From: Cristatella mucedo
Taxonomy: Eukaryota > Bryozoa > Phylactolaemata > Cristatellidae
Length of the DNA stretch: 64,000 nucleotides
Direction: 5' to 3'
NCBI GenBank assembly: GCA_009760855.2
Contig: WPIO01000062.1
Coordinates: 2,135,001-2,199,000 of the forward strand
Position numbers and translations under genes: made by a program. The notes under the pieces are model-generated. The model searched no databases. It was not told the origin of the DNA and saw nothing but the letters and a program-made list of their open reading frames with translations. This document shows positions 1 to 29,800 of the stretch, piece after piece. Each line of letters opens with the position of its first letter. The stretch's first letter is position 1.

Positions 1-98
1 GATGTTGAGCAAGGCTTAGGAGTGTCAAATGATAAGGTAGAGCTGATTTTTACCAGTTCAGAAATCAAAGCATAGACTGGGTTTGGCAATGACATCGG

Positions 99-165
<67 letters not shown>

Positions 166-901
166 AAGAGAGTATACACAGTAAAAAGAACGGGGCCTAA
201 TGATGTTCCTGTATGTCACTCTTACATTCGGGCCCGCTCTCAGCGTCACGTCACGTCTTAGTACTGCAGCTTGTGCTAGGCCTTAGCAACCTTTCGTGGA
301 CCGGGCGTGACCTGATGAAATGACAAACTACAATGGCCAGTTGACAAATAATTACTGGAAGGGTAGTGCAACCCTCCGACGGACTCCAATGTGCTGACGC
401 CATAGACAGCTGGTTAGTCAAGGGCGAGGCGGAAATAAAACTCGTCGAAAGAATTACTAGTTCATGTCGTGTATGTACACTTGTAGCAATAGGCGCATGG
501 TACAGAAAATTAAAGTCGTGCAGACGGTTACTTACAGAAGCTGAAATTCAAGCTACAGAGGATGAACGGCGGAGGTGTCGCGATGTGAGAAATCTCAATG
601 ACAGCTCAATACCCCAACAAATCTTCCAGGCTTTCACTTTGTCCCGCAAAACTTGGGGGCGTTTCGAGGGGACGCCCATGCGGTCTTGCAATATCTAAGG
701 GCAACGCTCGTTCAGTAAAGGGTCACCCTGGTCGGCAGGGTCGGACCGTAAGCGGAAGTTGGGCCACGGGCGAGCTGAACTCGGATTGCCGCGCAGCGGC
801 GTAGGCGGCGACGAAGGCGGCGCTTCTGGGCCGGTTCTGGGCGCTGACGCAAGCGCTGGCACTCGACCGGTCGCTCGCGCCCAGTCCCTCCCTACCTGCG
901 A
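1..901. other. Downstream flank of neuroligin, (AG)n tract, no gene seen
   Basis: A purine microsatellite, mainly AG dinucleotides with a few interruptions, spans about 101-172. The rest probably includes neuroligin 3' UTR, but no minus-strand AATAAA or ATTAAA signal was seen between 1 and 901. A 110-codon plus-strand open frame at 366-698 resembles no family I know and is not called. Confidence 0.5.
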
Positions 902-18857
<17,956 letters not shown>

Positions 18858-20340
18858 TCCCACCGAGCGAAGCTCGGCCGGCGAGCGCTGGCCGACTCGG
18901 CTCTCCGGCGGCGGCGGCAGCGGCGGCGCCGGAGGCGGCGCCTAGGCTGCTCGATCGGAGGCGAATCTTCGGCGAGCCGCTGGCATGGGCTCTCGGCGTC
19001 TGGCTCGCGGCGTCCCTTGAGTCACTCGCGACGCAGCCCGTGCCGCACTCAGTCCGTTATTGCCGCTGCTGCGGCGCCGGCGACAGCTGCAGCGCGAGCA
19101 GCAGCTAGCCCCAATCAGCGCGACTGGGCCGTCCAGAACGGCCAGCGTCTATCGCGCGTCGGCCATGATGTCGCCGTAAACAAAGAATGCGGGACAGCTC
19201 CTTCACCTCTGGCGTTATGTTTACATGTAATCAAAGGATTTATTGACCGGTTCTTTGTGGCTAATGCAATAAATTATTAATTATCCGTTTTGCCTCGAGA
19301 CGCTGCGGACGATCAATGCAGGATAGCGAAGGAGGGCGAGTGCAACGATAGCCGCCGAGGGAACAAACTGAATTAGACGACATTGTAGCGGAAGCAACGT
19401 CGCCGGGATATCGTGCTCTACCGTAGCGGCGCTTAGACCGCTCAAAGTAAGAGAGGAGAGGAGAAAGGAGAGGAGAAAGAGCAAAAGCAGAAGAAAGAGG
19501 AGCAGTTGGGAAGAGAGACGCCATAGACTATAAAGGAACCTTGCTACCAGCGGAGGCGGAGGGAGGGGGAGGAAGAAAAGTGTGGGGTTAGCAAGAGGAG
19601 GAAGAAAAATCGTAAGTCAGTATGGTGAACCTTAACAAATCTGTTGGCAGGGGTGACAGTTCAAAGCCTAGACTTAGCGCTTTCCCTCTGGCAGCAAGCG
19701 AGAAGTGCAAATGGCGCGCCTCCAGGCTGAGTTAAGGGCCACAGCGAAAGAGGAAGAGGCGGAGAACTCAGGGTAAAGAAAATACGACGAACTAAAATGC
19801 TTTAAAATGCCACCGTCGCAGCTAGAGAGATCATTACGAACTAGGCAAATTCTTCACTACCGGATCGTACCCTAAATGATACAGCCGAGCTGTCTACACT
19901 GGTGGGGTACTGGTATATTGGGGGGTGGCAGAGGTCAGGTTGGCGCCGCTTTGGCGGTGTTCATAGCTCAATCAGGCGCTGCGGTGCTCGATATAATTTC
20001 CGGATATGTGAAGCAATTGCATGAAAAACAGGATTGGAATCTTATCGAGCGGCTTCTTCGTATGAAACGTTCTCGTCACCCCAGGTCTGTTGCTCGCGAT
20101 CTTAGTAAGCAGAGCCGAGGCAAAGAGAATTGAAATGCCATTAATCCGTTTCGGATCCCCAAAACACCGCGATTTATTGTCGCGGGTGTTTAAATTAAAA
20201 AATTTACTTATACATAACGAATATTCCATGAAAACACAATACAATAGAATGTGCTCCAATAAATTTATGTTTTATTAATTATAATGTACTCCATTTACCT
20301 TGGAGATCAGGCGATTTAAAACTGCTGGCGGAGTTGGAGG
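18858..20340. promoter_or_regulatory. Upstream region of neuroligin; GC-rich first 300 bp, no gene
   Basis: The first 300 bp upstream of the start codon are GC- and CpG-rich, as expected for a 5' UTR or promoter, but no TATA box or initiator could be assigned. From about 19.2 kb the base composition drops. A purine-rich stretch lies at 19440-19600. No exon was recognised. Confidence 0.35.
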
Positions 20341-20349
20341 AGAAAGGCT

Positions 20350-21310
20350 GAAATAAATAACCGAATCTTATTCGCTGATTTTTGCCCTAATCCCCACGCT
20401 TTTTTTCACTTTCATCTGCAGGGGTTTTCAGTAGAAACCTGTCCAGTGAGGTCTGCTTTATCCACCCTTTCAGAATGGTTTTGAAATACGCAATGAGTTT
20501 CGCAAGTGTCTTTAAATAGCTCCGTCGCACATGCAGTTGCAATTTTTCTGGGTGTCTCTTTTGAATAAAGCCTGAAAGTTCCTCCCGCACCCTCAACATT
20601 TCATCTGCCTTACTTGCGGAGATAACTTCCTCCGGGTCACCTATTTCCTGCACAGCCTCCGTGCGCTGCTGCGCCTGTAGCTCCTTTAGCACATCTGCTG
20701 TCCACTCCTCGGAGTGCTGCTCCACGGGCTCGCTGATATCACACTCAATCGTGTCCAGGCCCGTGGATTTGCCGAGCGAGTGCAATCTACCGCTTCGAGT
20801 CTTTCGAAAAGCTTCGCGCCTTTCAAAAGACCGTTTCAGACAAAACCTCTGGCCACAGCTTCTTCCACGCAGAGGTCAAAGTACTCGTTGTAACACCCTG
20901 CCCGGCCGTATCGAGGATTCTGAAGCATATCACGATGTTACCGTGGTTCTTTCAGAACTCTCACAAGGTGAGGTTTGTGCTCTCCGCGTTACCCCAAAGT
21001 TGCTTTTCCGTCAACCGCACTATCACCAGCTTCTCAATATTTTCATGGACAGATTTCCGCTGTTTGGAAATTATTTTAACCCGCTTGGCTGTCGTTGAAG
21101 CCTTTATCGACTCCTGCTTCAATATGGTGCATATAGTAGGTGCTACGCTCGTATTGCTTAGTTGACTACACGCACACATTGGTCATGTTTTTCGATAATT
21201 TCTTTCTTTAATTCAATGCTCATTCCGCTTCTTTTTCTCAGCTTTTTGTCCTTCGTACTCACTTTCTTTGGATCTATGACTGGAAAGCTGTGCAAAGTAG
21301 CTGCAAGCGC
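20350..21310 (-). mobile_element. pogo/Tigger-type DNA transposon, internally deleted remnant
   Basis: Three minus-strand pieces occur in the order of a Tigger/CENP-B-like transposase. The first (about 21300-21185) reads MSIELKKEIIEKHDQCVRV, the N-terminal helix-turn-helix. The second (about 21150-20961) reads PTICTILKQESIKASTTAKR then VHENIEKLVIVRLTEKQLWG, the CENP-B-like DNA-binding part. The third (20900-20387) contains SAWKKLWPEVLSE and ends KGWIKQTSLDRFLLKTPADE. Frames are broken between pieces. The DDE catalytic core that should lie between the second and third pieces is absent, so the copy cannot be autonomous. No terminal inverted repeats were identified. Confidence 0.8.
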
Positions 21311-21639
21311 AAGTAGGAGCACAGCACCGAAGCTTCAACTGCGAGCTTAAAAGTGAAACAGCGAGACGGCGTAATGCTGGGTGGTCGTTTAGGCATTCGT
21401 AGTGGCGTTCCCTACGCCAACTAACGGCGGGGTGTCTGAAGCTGGCTCGTAACCCGAACTTTAGTCCAACTCAAAAGCAAAAAATCGGCCGAGACGGCTC
21501 GTATCTCGATAAAAACTAGTTTCTTTTAAAGTATTCTATTGCCTTATGTATAATTTCCTCATGCATGACACTGTGTTGAGTTTTACTGTCTCGTCTGTCG
21601 GTGTTTTTGTTTATCAAGGCCTTGTAATCTACTTCCAAG

Positions 21640-22165
21640 ATCATTTATCTGGCTTACAGGTCGCTCCATTAGCTTGCACCAGCCTCCCACCTCCCCGCTC
21701 CTATGCTGTGCTCTCGAAGCAGCCGCTCCTCAGTCCCTCCCCCTAGCCATTTCACAGCCCATAGCACTAAATTGGAATCTTTTGCTGACCGAGCCTTCCG
21801 CTCACAGGCAAAGTATCACAGCTATAGACGCACCACTTCCACCCATCTGGAAAAAACAGCAGCTCTGATCCATCATCGACGGCACACGCTGCCACATCGC
21901 TCAACTTCTGTATTAGCTTCATTTGCTCCCCAATAAGCATCGAATCGACTTGGAAGATCCTCTTATGTGGTTGCAGGTCACTTCACTCATTTGCACCGGC
22001 CTACTTATCCGACCTCGCCACTCCTCTTTCGCTCTCGCACAACGAGCTTCTCGGCTTCCTGCTTTGTCGCCTCCCCTCACTACATTTGAAGGCATTTAGT
22101 TCGTATGCAGCGAATGTCTGACACTCGCATCCAGTCACCGCCGGAAATAAGTCAGGTTTTCTCTG
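21640..22165 (+). mobile_element. Decayed LINE reverse-transcriptase debris (third LINE type)
   Basis: Two related partial blocks follow each other (about 21645-21800 and 21930-22130). The second keeps a K-H-R-I-D start, a hydrophobic L-x-C-T-G-L-L patch and a P-P-L-T-T-F-E motif, as in the LINE C-terminus, but the frames are broken. Identification rests on motif order only. Confidence 0.45.
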
Positions 22166-22480
22166 CACCCCAGTGAACTTGTCTTTTTGTTCCTGTTTGC
22201 ACTTACCGGTGCTTGAATCATAGCATGTCACTAAACAGGGGTTCCACTAACTGGTGGCCCTAGCCAAATGTCACCGAATATTGTGCATCGAGCCACAATA
22301 GCTAGTCGCAAAAATGTAAATGCCACAGCAAACGGCTTTCGAATCCGAATGTTGGACCAGCTACAGTCATGAAGTATCCCTGTGTAAACAACTATTTTCA
22401 AGAGTCAATGAACTAAGCGCTCGCCACTCAAGACTCATAACTAACATATCACAACTGACTTGACTACAGGCACTGGGACC

Positions 22481-22509
22481 GATAGAGAGAGAGGGAGAGA
22501 GACGAGACA

Positions 22510-22545
<36 letters not shown>

Positions 22546-22546
22546 C

Positions 22547-22613
<67 letters not shown>

Positions 22614-22866
22614 GAGACAGAGACAGAGACAGAGACAGAGACAGAGACAGAGACAGAGACAGAGACAGAGACAGAGACAGAGAGACAGAGACAGAGACAG
22701 AGACAGAGAGACAGAGACAGAGACAGAGACAGAGACAGAGACAGAGACAGAGACAGAGACAGAGACAGAGACAGAGACAGAGACAGAGACAGAGACAGAG
22801 ACAGAGACAGAGACAGAGACAGACAGAGACAGAAAGAGACAGAAAGAGACAGAGAGAGACAGAGAG
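22481..22866. repeat. (GA)n and (GAGACA)n microsatellite
   Basis: Pure GA, then mostly GAGACA hexamers, about 385 bp. The Arg/Asp/Glu/Thr repeat open frame over it is an artefact. Confidence 0.97.
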
Positions 22867-22944
22867 ATCTATGATGTGGGCACTACGAAGTTCGGAGGCA
22901 ATATACGAAAACGCTATCGCTGGACTACCGCCGGATAATTAAAT

Positions 22945-23105
22945 ACTAGCTGATTCAATAGCCTCTTTTGTGCAGCGACAGAAGAGCCTTTACGGCAATC
23001 TCCACCGCTTGCAGTGGCGATACAGAATCACCCACCCCAGGATTCGAACCCAAGGCCTTGGCACCAAGGTCGTAAAAAGCAACCGCCTTACCTATTGTGC
23101 CATCA
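22945..23105 (-). mobile_element. SINE family A copy 2 (minus)
   Basis: The minus strand has a clear B box (GGGTTCGAATCCTG). The family A tail follows, containing GGCTCTTCTGTCGCTGCA and AGGCTATTGAATCAGCTAG. It is the best-preserved A copy together with the one at 56.2 kb. Confidence 0.75.
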
Positions 23106-23635
23106 CGTCTCACTAATCACTGATTGCTTGGGCAATCACAGAGCAGCCTGTTCTCTCACACTGCGAAACTGCTACAACAACTGGTCTGCAGGTGGAATGA
23201 GAGTGCCATTAGCAGGCAGTTTGAAGCTGCACAAATTTTATGACTAATCACCGTTTCCATGCCTGCACTAAAGTCATATACAGGACAGTGGTGCTTTCAC
23301 AGCACTGCCACTCGGGACACCTTGTTCACCACCCATATCGGAATTTCACACTTTCCTCAGTTTGGCGCACTCAACAGCGCAAGGTTAATAAAAAAAATAA
23401 AATCCCGAGCATGCCTGGGAATCAAGCACTACTTGAGTCAACAGTACGCTTTAGCACAGGAAGTACTGCACAAGGTTATATCAAATGGAGCCAAGCAGCT
23501 GCACCGCAGTGCAGCTGGCTGGTGCAGCTTGGCCTGAAAAAAATTAGTTGTCGGCGGGAGTCCGCTGCTGACACGAACTGGTCTTGATGCTTTTCCAATC
23601 AGACAGCTGAAAGCTGTGTTGTAAGTGAGGCTCCC

Positions 23636-23898
23636 TCACACGACGACCGCCTTGCTCTCACTTTGATCGCTCGAGGTTGCTGCCGTAGCAGGTGTATCAC
23701 TTGCAGATGCCGGATCGGCGTTGATGGAGGCCGACCCTATGCTAACTTCGCATGACAGCCCACGACCCGTGGCTCTGGACGACGAGCGGCTGCTAAGCAG
23801 AAGACAGACGTCACGGTCGGTGCTGCCTACGACATCATCGCATTCATCTCCAGAGGAGTTTTCGAGCGTCACCTCGTTCTCGAATGCTACCGGTAAGC
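23636..23898 (-). CDS. RNF13: RNF13-like exon 10: C-terminal tail
   Basis: An acceptor CATTTGCTTGTAG in the right phase leads into [19 protein letters not shown], a Ser/Asp-rich tail of 86 aa ending QSESKAVVV and TGA at 23636-23638. A stronger-looking acceptor (TGTTTTCAG, about 45 nt upstream) would put the join out of frame. No polyadenylation signal was recognised downstream. Confidence 0.65.
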
Positions 23899-26800
23899 CT
23901 ACAAGCAAATGGTTTGACTTAGACAGTCGCACAGGCAAAGGCAGGCTTGCGCGACTGAAAACAAGGATCAGTAGCAATATCAGTTTCACTATCAGTTTCA
24001 GGAGTAAAAACAAGGTGGCCGTTTAGAAGCCACAGAAGTTGGATAAAAACTTGACATAACTTCGACTGGAATCTCACCCTGCAGAAGGTCAAAGTCAGCA
24101 TACATGTGTAGCTAGAAACCAAATGGCAAGCGTGAAGCCTACGGTTGGACAGCAAGATAAACGAAGTTACCCCAGCCGTGCTTTGACAGTGCAAACAAGC
24201 ACACTCACAGAAATTTGCCAGCACCCGAGAGCATGGTCAACTAACTAAAGACGTCTCGAGCCATGCCCATGGAATTACCGGAGCCGTAGAAACGCGACAG
24301 AGCCGGTTGATCTCCGGCAGGTTGACCTGCCGTGGGAGCTGACACAGCTGGCGAGGCTGCCGAATCAGCTACGATCCTGCTGCCAGCAGGTGGTGGCAGC
24401 AGCGGCGTTCTCTCTGTCGGTTCAGCTGTCCTCCGGCGACTGCTCTCTGCACTCTCAGAGTCGTCCGAGTTCGAGTCGCCAGGTACAGCAGTGCGCTTGC
24501 ATACGGGACAGGTCCGCTTATTTTTTAAGAGCCAAGGGTCGATGCACTTGATGTGATAAGCTGCAACAACACAAGTGGCAAGCCATAGGTGTAATTATTC
24601 ACACTAGCTAAGTGTCAATGCAATATACGCAAATGCTTGTTAAGACACACGAACAGCATACTTCTGTCAACCATCTAAGGATTTTAGCTTAGCGAATTGC
24701 AAACAGGGACAAGCAAAGACGACTTGCTCTATCCTGGTAAAACGCACGTAACTACCCTTGTAGACATAGTGCTGGGTACGGCAGCCGCGTAGATAGTAAG
24801 CTTCACTGCATGCAGCCAAGCAGTTGTACAGGCTATCAAGGTGCTAAACAGCTTGCTGCTCTCATTGCTTGAAGCTGGATTCCCAAGTGTAGAAACTTCG
24901 GCATCACTTCTACTACACTTAGCCTGTGTGTCCAAGTCAAAGTAATACCTCAAATGCACCGATAACTCTATGGAATAAAGGGATAGAATATGGTGCATGC
25001 ATGAAAGAGAAACAAGTAGAACAAGTAACATTATCACACGCAGTCACAGACGCAGTCGTTTGCATGCATGCATGCACGCGAGCGCGCACACACACACACG
25101 TCTGCAAAAAAGTGAGGTCTGCAAAAAAGAACTGCTCAATGAGCCAGAAACTCGATGCGTAGTTGGAAGATAACCCAAAGCCTCTGTTCAATATAAGAAG
25201 TAACTGCAACGGTTGGAGGCAACATGCAATGGAAGTGCATTAACTGTATTTCTATCGACTGAGCCAGATTACCACAGCCTTAGAATGTCGGCAAAATTTA
25301 CCCATGCTTGTGCTGATCTCTACAGGATCTAGACTCGGACCACTGCATTAGAGCCACTCAATTTAAAAGCACCACCTGCCATCAGTCTTCTCTACGATGT
25401 CAAACCAATGCACTGTTTTTTTGGCCAGCGTTCCTGATCTGGCTTTCTCCGGTATAATTGATCTGCACAGCCGCGGCAGTATACCCTAAAGTAAATGCAC
25501 AGCTATCAACTAGTTAATTAGCCGTCGACCTCTCAGCAGCCTACATTAGCTCACACCGCCCCAAGTTCTCTGGCATCTACGATATCCACGTCATCTATTT
25601 CTTTTAGTGTCATGTTACAAAGTCACCTTTCGTTAGACGACCACATCAGTTCCACAATTAAGTCGGCCTACTTTCAGCTACGTAACACTGCTAAAATTCG
25701 GACTTGCTTAGACAGAGATATTCGGACTTGTTTAGGCAGGGATACCACATCTAAGTTGGTCTTTGCATAGTAACATCCTGTCTTCACTTCTGTAACTCAC
25801 TGCTTGCGCTGGTCTACCGGCATGTGCAATCAGGCGCTTACAGCTGGTGCAAAACTTCGCAGCAGCTAGGCTTATCTGTCGTGAGCGTCGCAGTTGCCAC
25901 ATCACAACCCTTCTCGCCGAACTGTACAGGCTACCAGTCAAGCAACGGATCGACTTCAAGGTTTTGTCGCTCACTTTTTGGTCCCTCCATTCTTTGGCTC
26001 CAGCCTACCTATCAGATCTACTGCCCCACCAGGCTAAGCAGCGTATCACCCACTTTTCAGAATCTAACTGTTTACCTATACCTGGTACAAACCTCAAATC
26101 CTTTGGAGACCGCGCCTTTAGTTCGTATGCTCCCAAAGCCTGGAACTCACTCCCGAATTAAGTCACGACATCCCCTGACTTGACCACATTTAAAAAGAAT
26201 TTAAAAACGAACCAATGTATGACAGCATTTAGTGGGTCCCTGTGATTCGTCCTTTATGTGCTTGTGCGTGCTGACCCTGTGCATGTTACCTCTAACCATG
26301 TTATTCTTGTTGTTTATCAAGCATGATATTACTCACCATTCAATCACGTTTTCTTTGCAGCAAATGTAAAGCGCCTAGAAAGAGATTGAGTTCTCCGAGG
26401 GTGCTTTTTCAAGTGTATTTTTATTATTGTTATTATTATACACATCAGTGATGTGATCAAAAGTGGGACGATTTCCAAAATATACCAACTGTCTGGTTGC
26501 ATTTTCTATTTTTTTCTGACATTTGCCGGGGGGGGGGATCGTGCCCTCTCTGATCTGTTGACTAAGCCATATGAAAATCCAGGAGAGTCACAATGTCCTC
26601 AAAAAAACTGTTGTATTTTTCTGAGGAATATCGTCAAAATCGTTCATTTCAAAGCTTTTAGGGAATTGTTTGCGTAGCCACCTATTCTGAGCAGTCGACG
26701 GTACAGAGAGTCGATCGATCCTATACACAATACGCATGGTGCTTCCCTGCTTGCACGAGGTCAAACACGTGGCCAAACGGCAGCAAATTTCAGGCTATTA

Positions 26801-29800
26801 AAAGTGGCAGGTCCTCACTCTACATAAGCAAAGAAGTAAAAACATCGCAATTCGTAAAGAAATATGCTTTGTGATAGTTGTAATCAGAAGAATATCTCGA
26901 TAGACACCATGGCCAACCAACCTGCATTCTGGCCAATCTAGAGTGAAGAGAGAGTGGGAGATATAGACATTCCATTGAAACCAACTAAAACCCAACAACA
27001 AAATCCTCTGACGCTATATATAGGTGCACGGAGTGAGTGTAGCCACACACCGTCAAGAGGAGATTCTGAGGACATGCTGACTGAAATAGCTAAAGAGTGC
27101 CCCTTGTTGTCCTTTAAACGCAACGTTGCTTGCTTTTAGGGGGGGGGGGGCTCTGGCACATTGAAGCTGGATAGCCGGCCCGGTGGGAATGTGAGTTGAG
27201 GAAAGACTAGAGTAATTTACAGTATAAGAAAAAAAAGGACGAAAAGCTTTCGGGCAGAAAACGACTACGTCGACGGCAGTATCGAGGAAACAAGTGAATA
27301 GCACAGGGTTGGGCATAACTCTCCCATTAAGGAACCAAGTAGAAAGAAGGTATTATGAGTGGCAAAAAAGATCTCTTGTGAACTTTCCTGCCAAATTAAC
27401 CTTTAACATTACAGTGATCCATAGCTCTAAACCCTAAATGCTAAACCCTCTTAACCTTAAAACCCTAAAAACTAAACCCTAAACCATATACCGAGGGAAA
27501 TGTCTTACCCCAGGGGGGAAATATCCTACCCCAGGGGTAAATGACCGGAGGTGGGGGAAATGTCGGGGGGGGATGTCCGTACCCCGGTTTTCTTATTAGG
27601 AGCAAAAACACGGGCAATGACGTGTTATGCCGTCACCGGAGCAATTTCTCGCTTCCGATATAGTCACCATTATCGATGAATCCAATTTTGTAGTACAGTC
27701 GGAGCACTACTAAGATTTACTAGATGATCAAGTATCTCCTCTCCAAAAATGTATCTCAAGAACCATGCGGTGCATTTTTTTGAGACCACCAAAAGTTTGA
27801 AGCATGCTATTTTGAGCATGCATAACCATAGGCATGACATAGTTCTAAAAGATGTTAAGAAATCGATGCTCGTTGGAAAGAAAAATGCAACTGCGTTTTC
27901 CAATAAACAATAAATTAATTCTTTTAAATTATTTCCTAGGTCTTAGCTCTCTTGCTTTGCAAATACATGTATTAAATTAAACTACATTCTCATAATTTCA
28001 ATAAAAATTTTTTAATGCATGCTTAGCCCTATGTTTTGGCATCTTAGGTGTAACATACAAAGCAGTTTTATATGGCCATACAGCTCTTTATTCATCAGGA
28101 AACGTAGTTGGCCTGTTTTCTGCTCTAACCGAACTACCGATTTCTTGCATGGTCTCGAACCAGGTCTGACCTAGGTCTGCGAATGCGCAAAACCAGATGA
28201 ACATTTTCGAACTAGTGCTAGACACAGTCGCTGATGTGCATTTTTCTAGAGAGGGAAACCTGGCACATATGCTGAATAAGAAGCATGACCATATGGCCTA
28301 TCAACATCATAACATTTTCCGAAATGATCGCTAGCCGTGGCAATATTGTATTTAAATTGTTTCCCTTTGTTAATAAACCACAAGTGACTGCTGCTCTTGC
28401 TCGTGCACATGCTCAAATGATGCTAGTACCAAGTTTATTTCGGCCATAGGAGTTGGGCTTCCAAAACATAGCATATCTTTTGAGGAAATCCAGTTTGTCG
28501 TTGCTGTTTCTGCTCTTCTCCTTAGTCACTAGTCCCTAAAGTCGACTATCCACCATTCCAGCTATATGAAGATTCATCTCAATTCCCTTTACAGCATAAT
28601 TCTCAGTAGAATTTACAAGGCAGTTCAGCCTTCTGTTTCCTACCGATCATCACTATAAAAGCCACAGCAGTGGAGTTCAGTTAAAAAAGTGACAGCGGTC
28701 CCACTAATCCAGGTGTACATAGCAGTAAGACCTCAGAGCGACTTTTGCTCGCCTTAGATAGACCATCAAAGTCCACAATAAATCACCTATGGGAAAGGCG
28801 GCAAATTTGGTATCACATAGATATTGCCGGCACTGCATTGCCGGTTATGCTGAATACCGACATTTTCTTAATCGTTCCCAAAACTTGCATACACCATTTG
28901 TATTGGTAAGAATATGCAAGATGATCAAGACCTTACAACAAATCATCAATTAATAATAGCCATCAATGCAAAGATAGCAGCCTAATGAAAGCATTAATGG
29001 GCTCCAGCCTCCTCCTCCCCACCCCATAAGCTAGAAACAGACCTCGCCCAGTAGTCTAATAAAAAGGCTATGCCATCTTCAGTCTCCAGCCGACTGGAAG
29101 GCCCTGGTGAGATCAGGGTTCAATCCTGTAAACAAATATCTTACTTTTGTCTATGTTAGCAATGGTGTCACAGGTCCCCTTCAGCCAGCTTTATCTCAGA
29201 GGGCAGCATCGACCTTCGCTTGAATATGCATGAGGTCAAGAAGGATCGAGAAGAAAAGCCTCTCAGAGCAACTATTACAAGAAAATTACTGTTGCATACA
29301 TCACTAAACAGTAAAGTACAAGGCCATGTGGATAGGTAACTACATATTAAAATTACATTCACTGCATGGTGGCATCAAAGATTTTGATGATTCAAGAAAG
29401 GGCAGAAACATTCTCATAACTTGCGGTCTGCACCAGCTAAGAGAGTCTGCCAATAGCATCAAGCGATTTATATTGTCGGTTGGTTGCATTATTTTGCTAG
29501 ACCTTTGTGCACATTATTTGAAGTGATGTTCACTCTTGGAAACCTGTGTTTATAAAACCACAATTAAACAGCAACGTATCGTATAGCATAACTGGAAAAT
29601 AATTTAGTAGCAATTGTCATTGCACATAGCCTTCCAACTACCAGTTGGTGGTAAGCCTAAGTAAATGTTCAGCAGATGCTCCAAGAAATGCACTGCAAGG
29701 AAATGTTTACAAATTTCCACAAGCAAAAAATGACTGGCTGTCTCACTGCAAGTATCAGCATGCTATGAGAAACATATGATGTGCTAGTACAAATAATCAA

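Noticed and set aside
18861-18863. GTG two codons upstream as the neuroligin start
   Set aside because: The ATG at 18857 is in frame, has a good -3 purine and is the first AUG; GTG initiation is not needed.
22460-22942. 160-codon frame of Arg/Asp/Glu/Thr repeats, resembling an SR/RD domain
   Set aside because: Pure GAGACA microsatellite; flanks not coding.
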